A stretch of 64,000 bases of DNA from Novosphingobium resinovorum. Its GTDB lineage: Bacteria > Pseudomonadota > Alphaproteobacteria > Sphingomonadales > Sphingomonadaceae. Location of the stretch: positions 124,001 through 188,000 of the forward strand of contig NZ_CP017075.1 of assembly GCF_001742225.1 (NCBI RefSeq), written 5' to 3'. The translations under genes and the position numbers were made by a program. Under the pieces are notes generated by a model. It was not told where the DNA came from, ran no database searches, and saw only the letters and a list, made by a program, of their open reading frames with translations. The stretch's first letter is position 1, and each line of letters begins with the position of its first letter. Of this stretch, positions 35,544 to 43,847 are shown piece by piece.

Positions 35544-37735
35544 AGTTCGATACCCCCGCAGGGACCAACCCGATCGACCGCATGAAGGTCGTCGGCAAGC
35601 CCACCACGCGCATCGACGGCCCGCTCAAGGTCACCGGCCACGCGCCTTATGCCTACGAGCATCAGGAACTGCCGGGGAAACCGGCTTACGGCTACGTCGT
35701 CGGCTCGGCGGTGGCGAAGGGCACGATACGCTCGATGGACACCTCGCGCGCCGAACGCGCGCCGGGGGTGGTCGCCGTGGTCACGCACCGCAACGCGGGC
35801 AAGATCGCCAAGGGCAACTTCAACACCGCGATGCTGCTCGGCGGGCCGAAGATCCAGCACTACCATCAGGCGATCGCCGTGGTCGTCGCCGAAACCTTCG
35901 AGCAGGCCCGCTCCGCCGCCGCGCTGATCGACGTCGATTATGCGCGCGACGGCGGCGCCTTCGACCTCGCCGCCGCCAAGGTGGATGCGCCGGACGCCAC
36001 CGGCTCCGACGCGCCGACCGCCGTGGGTGACTTCGCGGGAGCCTTCGCCGCCGCGCCGGTGCAGCTCGACCAGATGTACACCACGCCCGACCAGAGCCAC
36101 GCGATGATGGAGCCGCATGCCACCATCGCCGCGTGGGAGGGCGACAAGCTCACCGTCTGGAGCGCCAACCAGATGGTCGCGTGGGGCGCGGGCGATCTTG
36201 CCCGCACGCTGCAGATTCCCCCTGAGAACGTCCGCCTGATTGCGCCTTATATCGGCGGCGGTTTCGGCGGTAAGCTGTTCCTGCGCTCGGACGTGCTCAT
36301 GGCCTCGTTGGGTGCGAAGGCGGCGAAGCGTCCGGTCAAGGTCGCGCTGCCGCGTCCGTTCATGGGCAACAACACCACGCACCGCCCCGCGACGATCCAG
36401 CGCATCCGCCTCGGCGCGACGAAGGACGGCAAGCTGACCGCCATCGGTCACGAAAGCTGGTCGGGCGATCTCGAAGGCGGCGGCCCGGAAAGCGCCACGC
36501 AGCAGACCAAGCTGCTCTACGCGGGTGCAAACCGCATGACCGCGCTGCGTCTCGCCGTTCTCGACCTGCCCGAAGCCAACGCCATGCGCGCGCCGGGCGA
36601 GGCGCCCGGCCTGATGGCGCTGGAAATCGCCGTCGACGAACTGGCCGAGAAGCTGGGCATGGACCCGGTGAAGCTGCGCGTCATCAACGATACCCAGGTC
36701 GATCCCGAAAAGCCCGAGCGCCCGTTCTCGCAGCGCAACCTCGTGCGCTGTCTGGAGGAGGGCGCCGAGCGCTTCGGCTGGGCGCGGCGCAAGGCTCCGG
36801 GCCAGGTTCAGGACGGCCGCTGGCTGATCGGCATGGGCGTGGCGGCGGCGTTCCGCAACAACCTTAACATGAAGTCCGGCGCGCGCGTCCGGCTCAGCCC
36901 CTCGGGGCAGGTCACGGTCGAGACCGACATGACCGACATCGGCACCGGCACTTACACCATCATGGCGCAGACCGCGGCCGAGATGCTGGGCGTACCGCTT
37001 GCCAAGGTGACGGTGAAGCTGGGCGATTCCTCGTTCCCGGTCTCGGCCGGATCGGGCGGGCAGTGGGGGGCGAACTCCTCGACGGCGGGGCTCTACGCGG
37101 CTTGCGTCAAGCTGCGCGAGGCGATCGTCAGCAAGCTGGGCCTCGGGCCGGGCGAGGCAGTGTTCGAGAACGGACAGGTCCATGTCGGCAACCGCGTCGC
37201 GGACATTGCTGCTGCGGCCAAGGGCGGCGAGATCGTGGTGGAAGACTCGATCGAGTTCGGCGATCTAGGCAAGAAGTTCCAGCAGTCCACCTTCGGCGCG
37301 CACTTCGTCGAGGTGGCCGTCGATCGCTACACCGGCGAGACGCGCGTGCGGCGCATGCTGGCGGTCTGCGCGGCGGGGCGCATCCTCAACCCCACGGCGG
37401 CGCGCAGCCAGGTCATCGGGGCGATGACCATGGGCGTGGGCGGCGCGCTGATGGAGGAACTGGCGGTCGACAAGCGCTTCGGCTTCTTCGTCAACCACGA
37501 CCTCGCCGGGTACGAAGTGCCGGTCCATGCCGACATTCCGCATCAGGAGGTCGTGTTCCTCGACGAGGCGGACGACAAGGTCTCTCCCATGAAGGCCAAG
37601 GGCGTGGGCGAACTGGGCCTGTGCGGCGTCGGCGCGGCGGTGGCGAACGCGATCTACAACGCCACCGGCGTGCGCGTGCGCGATTATCCCATCACGCTGG
37701 ACAAGCACCTCGACAAGCTGGGCGAAGTGGTCTGA
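35540..37735 (+). CDS. paoC: aldehyde oxidoreductase molybdenum-binding subunit
   Basis: The 731-residue molybdopterin-cytosine-dinucleotide subunit of the xanthine oxidase family is the PaoC/YagR type. It has [11 protein letters not shown] for cofactor contact, [18 protein letters not shown] and [13 protein letters not shown]. Near the C-terminus [14 protein letters not shown] contains the catalytic Glu. It is the third gene of paoABC with an ATGA overlap. No PaoD-type maturation factor follows; an IS element starts immediately after the stop, so maturation may depend on XdhC (57663) or another factor. Confidence 0.93.
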   Translation: MKFDTPAGTNPIDRMKVVGKPTTRIDGPLKVTGHAPYAYEHQELPGKPAYGYVVGSAVAKGTIRSMDTSRAERAPGVVAVVTHRNAGKIAKGNFNTAMLLGGPKIQHYHQAIAVVVAETFEQARSAAALIDVDYARDGGAFDLAAAKVDAPDATGSDAPTAVGDFAGAFAAAPVQLDQMYTTPDQSHAMMEPHATIAAWEGDKLTVWSANQMVAWGAGDLARTLQIPPENVRLIAPYIGGGFGGKLFLRSDVLMASLGAKAAKRPVKVALPRPFMGNNTTHRPATIQRIRLGATKDGKLTAIGHESWSGDLEGGGPESATQQTKLLYAGANRMTALRLAVLDLPEANAMRAPGEAPGLMALEIAVDELAEKLGMDPVKLRVINDTQVDPEKPERPFSQRNLVRCLEEGAERFGWARRKAPGQVQDGRWLIGMGVAAAFRNNLNMKSGARVRLSPSGQVTVETDMTDIGTGTYTIMAQTAAEMLGVPLAKVTVKLGDSSFPVSAGSGGQWGANSSTAGLYAACVKLREAIVSKLGLGPGEAVFENGQVHVGNRVADIAAAAKGGEIVVEDSIEFGDLGKKFQQSTFGAHFVEVAVDRYTGETRVRRMLAVCAAGRILNPTAARSQVIGAMTMGVGGALMEELAVDKRFGFFVNHDLAGYEVPVHADIPHQEVVFLDEADDKVSPMKAKGVGELGLCGVGAAVANAIYNATGVRVRDYPITLDKHLDKLGEVV

Positions 37736-37813
37736 GCCTTTAGAGTCCTCTTTCGGGGAGGAACCCCTCCGACTTCCAGTCGGATACTGGCTTCAGCCGT
37801 AGACTCGCGTGCA

Positions 37814-37887
37814 AGCCTGTAACCTCGGGAAAAACGGAAGACCGCCTGAAGGGCGTAAGTCTTCCGTTTTTCCCGAGGTTACAGGCT
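37814..37887. repeat. perfect 29-bp inverted repeat in the tnpA leader
   Basis: The left arm is 37814-37842 and the right arm 37859-37887, with a 16-base loop. The right arm contains GTCTTCCG followed by TTTTT and then GAGG nine bases before the ATG at 37888. The RNA hairpin therefore contains a terminator-like part and buries the transposase ribosome site. This matches the known dual repression of IS200 expression, though the stem here is unusually long and perfect. Confidence 0.85.
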
Positions 37888-38307
37888 ATGCGCTACAAGA
37901 GCGGTTGTCACACGACATTCCATCATCGCTATCATCTCGTCTGGGCACCCAAGTATCGCTTCAAGGTGCTCCATGGCGACGTGCGCCTGCGGGTCCGGGA
38001 AATTATCAGGCAAGTTTGCGCCGAGATGGGCGTGACGATCATCAATGGGGCACTGTCGAAGGACCACGTGCACATGTTCGTCGAAATCCCGCCGCACGTT
38101 TCCGTCAGCGATTTCGTCCGCCGTGCCAAGGGGCGATCGTCACGGAAAATCCAGCAGGAGTTCGAGCACATCCGCAAGCGGTATTGGGGGCAACGCTTCT
38201 GGCAACGCGGCTACTTCTCGACTACCTCCGGCAACATCACCGATGACATCATCATGCGGTATCTCGAAAAGCATACCCACAAGGATGGCTTCAGCCCCGC
38301 CGCATGA
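37888..38307 (+). CDS. tnpA: IS200/IS605-family Y1 transposase
   Basis: The 139-residue HUH/Y1 single-strand transposase has FHHRYHLVWAPKYRFKVL at the N-terminus, the metal-binding HUH motif in KDHVHMFVEIPP and the probable nucleophile Tyr in IIMRYLEKH. Length and layout match IS200 TnpA rather than the longer REP-associated RAYT proteins. The ORF looks intact. The ATG immediately follows a 29-bp palindrome that should repress it. Confidence 0.92.
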   Translation: MRYKSGCHTTFHHRYHLVWAPKYRFKVLHGDVRLRVREIIRQVCAEMGVTIINGALSKDHVHMFVEIPPHVSVSDFVRRAKGRSSRKIQQEFEHIRKRYWGQRFWQRGYFSTTSGNITDDIIMRYLEKHTHKDGFSPAA

Positions 38308-38346
38308 TCCTACCGGCGTCAGCCGGTCAGTCATTCAGCCACTCTT

Positions 38347-38423
38347 CGTCATTGCGAGCGAAGCGAAGCAACCCAGGGCGGCGTAGTGCTGCCCTGGGTT
38401 GCTTCGCTTCGCTCGCAATGACG
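38347..38423. repeat. inverted repeat family B, copy 2
   Basis: CGTCATTGCGAGCGAAGCGA and its complement TCGCTTCGCTCGCAATGACG bound a centre with a second stem (CCCAGGGC/GCCCTGGG). It is the same family as 33646-33722 with a different centre. It lies between the IS element and the LysR gene. Confidence 0.85.
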
Positions 38424-38502
38424 GGAAAGATGAGAAAATTTGGCAGCGGGCGACTTCCGGTCCTAGAATGCCGCCCTCCTCGTATTCGGGATTACCGCAT
38501 AA

Positions 38503-39408
38503 ATGCCCTTCCGGCGTTCCGATCTTGCCGACCTTTCGTATTTCCTCGCCATCGCGCGGCACCGCAACTTCCGGAAGGCGGCGACCGAACTGGGCGTCAG
38601 CGCCTCGGCGCTCAGCCATTCGCTGCGCGGGCTGGAGGAGCGGCTCAAGGTCCGGCTCGTCAACCGCACCAACCGCTCGGTCACGCTGACGGCGGCGGGC
38701 GAGGACCTGCAGGCCGCGATCCGCGACCCCTTCGCCGCGATCCACGAGGCCGAGGATCTGCTCAACCTCCACCGCGATGCCCCCACCGGCCGCGTGCGCC
38801 TCAACGTCCCGGACGAGGCGGCGATGCGGATGCTGGCGCCGGTGCTGCCCGAATTCGTCACGCGCTATCCCGACGTGGAACTCGATATCAGCGTGGACAA
38901 CACGATGGTGGACGTGATCGAGGCGGGCTTCGACGCAGGGATACGCTTTGGCGGCACCGTGCCCGAGGACATGATCGCCCAGCGCCTTTCACCCGATTTC
39001 CGCTGGGTGGTGGCAGGCGCGCCCGCCTACTTCGCAAAGCACGGCGAGCCGCAGCATCCCGACGACCTGATGCAGCACCAGTGCATCCGCCTGCGGCTCG
39101 GCAACGGGCGGATGTACAATTGGGATTTCGACCGGGGCGAGGAGTCCCTCGCGCTGGCGGTGCCCGGCGGCATCATCGTCGACAACGGCAGCGTCAGCCG
39201 CGCGTTGGCCCTGAGCGGCATGGGGCTGATGTACGCGGCGGAACCGGCGATCGCCCCGCTGCTGGCCCACGGCTCGTTGCGCGCGGTGCTGCAGGAGTGG
39301 GCCTCGCCGGGGCCGGGTTACTTCATCTATTATTCCAGCCGGCGCCAGGTGCCGAGGGGCCTTCGCCTGCTGATCGACCTGATCCGCGAGATGAAGCCGC
39401 TGGGGTGA
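38503..39408 (+). CDS. LysR-family transcriptional regulator
   Basis: The 301-residue protein has a LysR helix-turn-helix (LSYFLAIARHRNFRKAATELGVSASALSHSLRGLEERL) and a periplasmic-binding-protein-like effector domain with GRVRLNVPDEAAMRML and FRWVVAGAPAYFAKHG. It belongs to the CrgA/YafC-like subgroup often found beside oxidoreductases. It converges on an aldo/keto reductase gene across a family A repeat, and that gene is a plausible but unproven target. Confidence 0.9.
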   Translation: MPFRRSDLADLSYFLAIARHRNFRKAATELGVSASALSHSLRGLEERLKVRLVNRTNRSVTLTAAGEDLQAAIRDPFAAIHEAEDLLNLHRDAPTGRVRLNVPDEAAMRMLAPVLPEFVTRYPDVELDISVDNTMVDVIEAGFDAGIRFGGTVPEDMIAQRLSPDFRWVVAGAPAYFAKHGEPQHPDDLMQHQCIRLRLGNGRMYNWDFDRGEESLALAVPGGIIVDNGSVSRALALSGMGLMYAAEPAIAPLLAHGSLRAVLQEWASPGPGYFIYYSSRRQVPRGLRLLIDLIREMKPLG

Positions 39409-39412
39409 GCAG

Positions 39413-39488
39413 ACCCTTCGACAAGCTCAGGGTGAGCGGAATTGGTGTAAACCTTCCAATCCGCTCAGGCTGAGCTTGTCGAAGCCCC
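39413..39488. repeat. inverted repeat family A, copy 2
   Basis: The left arm CCCTTCGACAAGCTCAGGGT and the right arm CCGCTCAGGCTGAGCTTGTC (then GAAGCCCC) fold into a hairpin. It sits in the convergent gap between the LysR and aldo/keto reductase genes, where it may also help terminate both transcripts. Confidence 0.87.
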
Positions 39489-39510
39489 ATCGGGAAAGAC
39501 TGCGCCCGCC

Positions 39511-40497
39511 TCAATAATCCTCGGTGTCGATCGAGGCATTCATGGTCGGCGAGTAGCGGTGACCGCTGACCGTCTGCTGGTTGATGATCTCTCCGGCGCG
39601 CGCGATCACCTCCGGCGCGATGTCCAGCGTCATCGTCCCGTGGTTCTGGTCGAAGTGCGCGATCGAACGGGTGCCGGGGATCGCATGCAGGTGCTCGCCC
39701 TGCGCCAGTACCCAGGCCAGCGACAGCTGCGCGGGCGTCGCCCCGGCTTCTGCGGCGAGGGCGGCAAGCTGCTCGATCAGCGCGAGGTTGGCCGGCCAGT
39801 GCTCTGCCGAGAAGCGCGGCATGCTCAGGCGGATGTCCTTGCCGCCCAGCTGCTCGGGCGCGGTGATCTCGCCGCACAGCGCGCCGCGTCCGACCGGGGA
39901 GAACGCGACCAGCGCGATGCCGAGTTCGCGCGTGGTGTCCAGCGCGCCCAGTTCGACGTTGCGGGTCCAGAGCGAATATTCGGTCTGCACCGCCGCCATC
40001 GGGTGCACTGCATGGGCCTCGCGGATATGGGCGCTCGACCATTCGGAGACGCCGTAGGCCCCGATCTTGCCTGCCTCGATCAGCCGCGCCATCGCGCCGA
40101 CCGAATCCGCGATAGGCGTGTCGCGGTCGAGCCGGTGCATGTAGAACAGGTCGACATGGTCGGTGCCCAGCCGCTTGAGGCTGGCGTCGATCGAGGCGGC
40201 GATGCTCTCCGGGCGGCAGTCGGTGCCGCGACGCTCGCCTTCGAGCACGATGCCGGTCTTGGTGGCGAGGAAGAATTCGTCGCGCCGGTCCATGATCGCC
40301 TCGCGCAGGGTCTCCTCGCTGACGCCCATGCCGTAGATATTCGCGGTGTCGAAATGGTCGCAACCGGCGTCCAGGGCATGGCGGAATAGCGAAACCGCAT
40401 CCGCGCGGTCGGGCGCCTCGCCGTAGGCCCAGGCGATGTTCATGCAGCCGAGGCCGATGGCGGCGACTTCGCGGCCGGCGAGAAGGCGTTTGGTCAT
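39511..40497 (-). CDS. aldo/keto reductase
   Basis: The 328-residue NADPH-dependent (alpha/beta)8 reductase has Asp-Tyr-Lys-His tetrad positions: FDTANIYGMGVSEE (Asp, Tyr), FLATKTGI (Lys) and YMHRLDRDTP (His). A cofactor segment AIPGTRSIAHFDQN follows. It resembles the YakC/IolS/AKR13-like group. ATG at 40497 has AGGA upstream. Its 194-bp upstream gap is shared with fumC and holds the second Fur-like box. The substrate is unknown. Confidence 0.9.
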   Translation of the reverse strand: MTKRLLAGREVAAIGLGCMNIAWAYGEAPDRADAVSLFRHALDAGCDHFDTANIYGMGVSEETLREAIMDRRDEFFLATKTGIVLEGERRGTDCRPESIAASIDASLKRLGTDHVDLFYMHRLDRDTPIADSVGAMARLIEAGKIGAYGVSEWSSAHIREAHAVHPMAAVQTEYSLWTRNVELGALDTTRELGIALVAFSPVGRGALCGEITAPEQLGGKDIRLSMPRFSAEHWPANLALIEQLAALAAEAGATPAQLSLAWVLAQGEHLHAIPGTRSIAHFDQNHGTMTLDIAPEVIARAGEIINQQTVSGHRYSPTMNASIDTEDY

Positions 40498-40594
40498 GGG
40501 GTATCCTGTATTCGGGGGAACCGCAGAGGTCGGCCAAATTGCTTGGCCAGTCAAGCGCGTGGGACGCAGCAGGCTTGCAGAGATTGCATGTGAA

Positions 40595-40617
40595 TATATG
40601 CAACTAAGTCGCAATAG
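40595..40617. promoter_or_regulatory. candidate iron-responsive (Fur-type) box upstream of fumC
   Basis: The TGCAACT and TCGCAAT elements are 11 bp apart. The 23 bp are 20/23 identical to the box at 7706-7728 beside tonB. The site lies about 75 bp upstream of the fumC start. FumC is the iron-independent fumarase whose synthesis rises under iron limitation in other bacteria, so control by Fur would make sense. Regulator identity is inferred. Confidence 0.5.
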
Positions 40618-40690
40618 CGATGGACATGATGAACTTGTGCCTTATCTAACCCGCTGACGACATTGTATGAGCGAAGGAGGTCTCGAAGCC

Positions 40691-42073
40691 ATGGAAACCC
40701 GCCGCGAATCCGACAGCATCGGTGAAATCGACGTACCCGCCAGCGCCTACTGGGGCGCGCAGACCCAGCGCTCGATCGAGAACTTCCCCTTCGGCGAAAC
40801 CGAGCGCATGCCGATCGCCATCGTCCATGCCCTGGCGCTGGTGAAGCAGGCGGCGGCGCGGGTGAATCGCAAGCACGGGCTCGACGCGAAAGTGGCCGAC
40901 GCCATCGAGAGCGCCGCGCAGGAAGTCGTCTCGGGCAAGCTCGACGACCAGTTCCCGCTGGTGATCTGGCAGACCGGCTCGGGCACGCAGTCCAACATGA
41001 ACGTCAACGAGGTGATCGCGGGCCGCGCCAACGAGATCCTGACCGGTACGCGCGGTGGCAAGTCGCCGGTCCATCCCAACGACCATGTGAACATGGGCCA
41101 GTCCTCGAACGATAGCTTCCCCACCGCGCTGCATGTGGCGGCGGCGCGCGCGGCGAACGACAAGCTCTACCCCGCGCTGGCGCAGCTGCACGCCTCGCTT
41201 CAGGCCAAGTCGGAAGCGTGGAAGGACATCGTCAAGATCGGCCGCACGCACTTGCAGGACGCGACGCCGGTGACGCTGGGGCAGGAATTCTCCGGCTACG
41301 TCCAGCAGCTTCACCTTGCGCGCGGCCGCATCGAACCGGCCGTCTCGGGCGAAGTGAGCGCGCTGGCGCAGGGCGGTACGGCGGTCGGCACCGGGCTGAA
41401 CGCGGTGCCGGGCTTCGACGTCGACGTGGCGGCCGAACTCGCCAGCCTCACCGGTCTGCCGTTCCGCACTGCCGAGAACAAGTTCGAGGCGCTCGCCTCC
41501 AACGATCCGCTGGTGCACTTGTCCTCCACGCTCTCGACGCTGGCGGTAGCGCTGACCAAGATCGCCAACGACGTGCGCTGGCTGGGCTCGGGCCCGCGCT
41601 CCGGCCTTGGCGAGCTGGATCTGCCCGCCAACGAGCCGGGCAGCTCGATCATGCCGGGCAAGGTCAACCCGACCCAGTGCGAGATGCTGACGATGGTGTC
41701 CGCGCAAGTCATCGGCAATCATCAGGCGGCGACCATCGGCGGCCTGCAGGGCGCGTTCGAACTCAACGTGTTCAAGCCGCTGATCGGCGCGGCGGTGATC
41801 CGCTCGATCGACCTGCTTTCGGTCGGCATGGTCAGCTTCGCCGAGCGCTGCGTCGACGGCATCGAGCCGAACCGTGCGCGGATCGCCGAACTGCTCGACC
41901 GCTCGCTGATGCTGGTGACCGCGCTGGCACCCGAGATCGGCTACGACAACGCCGCCAAGATCGCCAAGCACGCGCATGCCGAGGGCCAGACGCTCAAGCA
42001 GGCGGCGCTGGAACTGGGGCTGGTGGACGAAGCGACGTTCGACCGCGTGGTGCGGCCCGAAACGATGGTGTGA
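40691..42073 (+). CDS. fumC: class II fumarate hydratase
   Basis: The 460-residue TCA-cycle enzyme interconverts fumarate and malate without an Fe-S cluster. It shows [43 protein letters not shown] (catalytic His) and the signature [15 protein letters not shown] with the catalytic Ser. I start at ATG 40691, ten bases after AAGGAGG; 40667 would place the start before that ribosome site. A Fur-like box lies upstream. It is a single-gene unit ending at a family A repeat. Confidence 0.95.
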   Translation: METRRESDSIGEIDVPASAYWGAQTQRSIENFPFGETERMPIAIVHALALVKQAAARVNRKHGLDAKVADAIESAAQEVVSGKLDDQFPLVIWQTGSGTQSNMNVNEVIAGRANEILTGTRGGKSPVHPNDHVNMGQSSNDSFPTALHVAAARAANDKLYPALAQLHASLQAKSEAWKDIVKIGRTHLQDATPVTLGQEFSGYVQQLHLARGRIEPAVSGEVSALAQGGTAVGTGLNAVPGFDVDVAAELASLTGLPFRTAENKFEALASNDPLVHLSSTLSTLAVALTKIANDVRWLGSGPRSGLGELDLPANEPGSSIMPGKVNPTQCEMLTMVSAQVIGNHQAATIGGLQGAFELNVFKPLIGAAVIRSIDLLSVGMVSFAERCVDGIEPNRARIAELLDRSLMLVTALAPEIGYDNAAKIAKHAHAEGQTLKQAALELGLVDEATFDRVVRPETMV

Positions 42074-42079
42074 CCGGCT

Positions 42080-42157
42080 GGGGCTTCGACAAGCTCAGCC
42101 TGAGCGAAATTTGGAAGTTCTCTCTCCACCCGCTCAGGCTGAGCCTGTCGAAGCCCC
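42080..42157. repeat. inverted repeat family A, copy 3
   Basis: GGGGCTTCGACAAGCTCAGC and the right arm CGCTCAGGCTGAGCCTGTCG (then AAGCCCC) form a long hairpin just after the fumC stop and before the purine cluster promoter. It may double as a fumC transcript end. Confidence 0.87.
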
Positions 42158-42179
42158 GTCGATACAGAACCCCGCTCTC

Positions 42180-42214
42180 ATTTTTGCAACGATCCGTTCC
42201 GATCATTGCGTTTG
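42180..42214. promoter_or_regulatory. candidate LysR-type operator upstream of the purine cluster
   Basis: The 35-bp element starts with ATTTTTGCAACG and ends TCATTGCGTTTG, with GCAA/TTGC dyad symmetry. It lies 100 bp upstream of hpxX. The same element, 28/35 identical and of equal length, lies at 63634-63668 in the promoter of a LysR gene. Shared sequence outside coding regions at these two places implies one regulator acting at both. Confidence 0.6.
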
Positions 42215-42313
42215 ATCGCGCAGGTCTGGCAAGGCAGTTAGGACCCGGGTGCGGGGCGTGGACTTTGACGGTCGCGTGGCGCACCTTCCTGACCCTTCCG
42301 ACCGCGCGAGACC

Positions 42314-42490
42314 ATGGCCGAACATCCCGCCAATTCCCCCCGTCCTGAAGTACCGCAGGGCGAAGCGGAGATCGCCACCGCGGCTGTCGCGCGCGCCTTG
42401 CCGATCCTGCCCGAGTGTGCCCCTGGCGTTGCCGCCAACCTCGCGCTGCTGGCGCGCCATGTCCGCACGATGCGCGGCGAACCGGCATGA
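42314..42490 (+). CDS. hpxX: AtzG/HpxX-like small subunit (DUF4089 type)
   Basis: The 58-residue protein begins MAEHPANSPRPEVPQ and ends in the AtzG-like pattern CAPGVAANLALLARHVRTMR. AtzG is a small partner that forms a complex with and stabilises the amidase AtzE; HpxX is its relative in Klebsiella purine clusters. The stop overlaps the hpxY start (ATGA), as in known atzG-atzE pairs. It is easily missed by size cutoffs. It is the first gene downstream of the candidate LysR operator. Confidence 0.8.
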   Translation: MAEHPANSPRPEVPQGEAEIATAAVARALPILPECAPGVAANLALLARHVRTMRGEPA

Positions 42491-43842
42491 GGACGATCGC
42501 ACAAACCGCCACTGCCGTGCGCGCCGGGACGCTCAGTGCCCGCGCCATGGTGGAAGAAGTGCTGATCGCCCTGGTCGCCGACGAGCATGTAGCCGTCACC
42601 CGCGTCCTGCACGACCGTGCTCGTGCCGAGGCCGACGCGGTCGATGCGATGGTGGCTGCCGGGCGCGATCCGGGGCCGCTGGCGGGCGTGCTCTATGGTG
42701 TGAAGGATTTGTTCGACCTCGCAGGGCTGCCGACCACGGCAGGCTCCACGATCTACGTCGATGCCGCCCCCGCCACGTCCGACGCCGAGACAGTGGCCAG
42801 GCTCAAGGCTGCGGGCGCGATCTGCCTCGCCACTCTCAACATGGACGAGTTCGCCTACGGCTTCGCGACGATCAACGCGGCTTACGGCACGACCCGCAAT
42901 CCTCACGATTCCTCCCGCCTCGCAGGCGGTTCCTCGGGCGGCTCGGCTGCGGTCGTCGCGGCCGGGCTGCTCGCTTTCGCGCTGGGATCGGACACCAACG
43001 GCTCGATCCGCGTGCCCGCCAGTTTGTGCGGTCTCTATGGCCTGAAGCCCACGCATGAGGGCCTGCCGCTGGGCGGCGTGTTCCCCTTCGCCGAGAGCTT
43101 CGACGACATCGGCCCCTTCACTCGCTCGGTGGAGGATATGGCGCTGGTCTGGCAGGTACTCGCAGGGCGCGAGCCCGCAAGCCGCAGCGAGTTTCGCATC
43201 GCCCGCCTCGGCGGCCGTTTCCGCGAGAACGCGCAAGGCGAGCAGCTTGCCGCCATCGATGCCATCGCCCCCGATGCACCGCTGATCGAACTGCCCGAGA
43301 TTGCTCGCGCGCGCTCTGCCGCCTTCATCATCACCGCCTATGAGGGCGGCACGCTTCACCGCCAGGCGCTGGCGGTGAATGCGATGGGTTTCGACCCGCA
43401 GGTCCGCGACCGCCTGCTGGCCGGTGCCCTGCTGCCCGATGCGCTTTACGAGGAGGCGCAGGCATTCCGCGCCGAATACCGCGCCCGGATCGAGGCACTG
43501 GTGGCCGATTACGACGTGCTGCTCGCCCCGGCGACGCCGACTTTCGCGCCGCCGATCGCCGATCCGCGCATCCTGATCGATGGCGCGCCGTCTCCGGCGC
43601 GGGCGGATCTGGGCATTCATACCCAGCCGATCACCTTCACGGCATTGCCGTCGCTGGCGGTTCCGCTCTACCGGCCGGGCATGCTGCCGATCGGCCTGCA
43701 ACTGATCGGCGGACCAGGGCGAGAGCCCGACCTGTTCGCCTTCGCCGCCATGCTCGAAGCGAACGGGACGATCGGATTTTCCATGCCGCTGGGGGCGGCG
43801 CGTATTATTGATTTTACGCCGCCTGTGGCGGCGAGGGGGTAA
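42487..43842 (+). CDS. hpxY: AtzE/HpxY-family amidase
   Basis: The 451-residue amidase-signature hydrolase has the Ser-cisSer-Lys triad visible as Lys73 (GVLYGVKDLFD), Ser149 (LAGGSSGGS) and Ser173 (SDTNGSIRVP), spaced as in the family. AtzE deaminates 1-carboxybiuret; its relative HpxY belongs to the purine hpxWXYZ set. Here it probably removes the terminal amide of oxalurate, the PucG product. Coupling to hpxX by ATGA supports an AtzEG-like complex. The substrate is inferred. Confidence 0.85.
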   Translation: MRTIAQTATAVRAGTLSARAMVEEVLIALVADEHVAVTRVLHDRARAEADAVDAMVAAGRDPGPLAGVLYGVKDLFDLAGLPTTAGSTIYVDAAPATSDAETVARLKAAGAICLATLNMDEFAYGFATINAAYGTTRNPHDSSRLAGGSSGGSAAVVAAGLLAFALGSDTNGSIRVPASLCGLYGLKPTHEGLPLGGVFPFAESFDDIGPFTRSVEDMALVWQVLAGREPASRSEFRIARLGGRFRENAQGEQLAAIDAIAPDAPLIELPEIARARSAAFIITAYEGGTLHRQALAVNAMGFDPQVRDRLLAGALLPDALYEEAQAFRAEYRARIEALVADYDVLLAPATPTFAPPIADPRILIDGAPSPARADLGIHTQPITFTALPSLAVPLYRPGMLPIGLQLIGGPGREPDLFAFAAMLEANGTIGFSMPLGAARIIDFTPPVAARG

Positions 43843-43847
43843 CAGGC

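Larger units (their letters stand above)
37741..38335 (+). mobile_element. IS200/IS605-family insertion sequence (tnpA only)
   Basis: The element has no terminal inverted repeats or target duplication, as expected for single-strand transposition. Its left end has an imperfect hairpin TCCGACT/AGTCGGA (37768-37784) followed by GGCTTCAGCC. Its right end has the hairpin ACCGGC-GTCA-GCCGGT (38312-38327). One Y1 transposase gene lies between. Outer boundaries are estimates, since the exact cleavage sites cannot be fixed by eye. It is inserted between paoC and a family B repeat. Confidence 0.75.

Noticed and set aside
37888..38307. Reading the transposase as a REP-associated RAYT tied to the hairpin repeats
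   Set aside because: Its length, HVHM and RYLEKH motifs and the flanking left- and right-end hairpins fit a solo IS200 TnpA; the repeats A-D do not resemble its ends.
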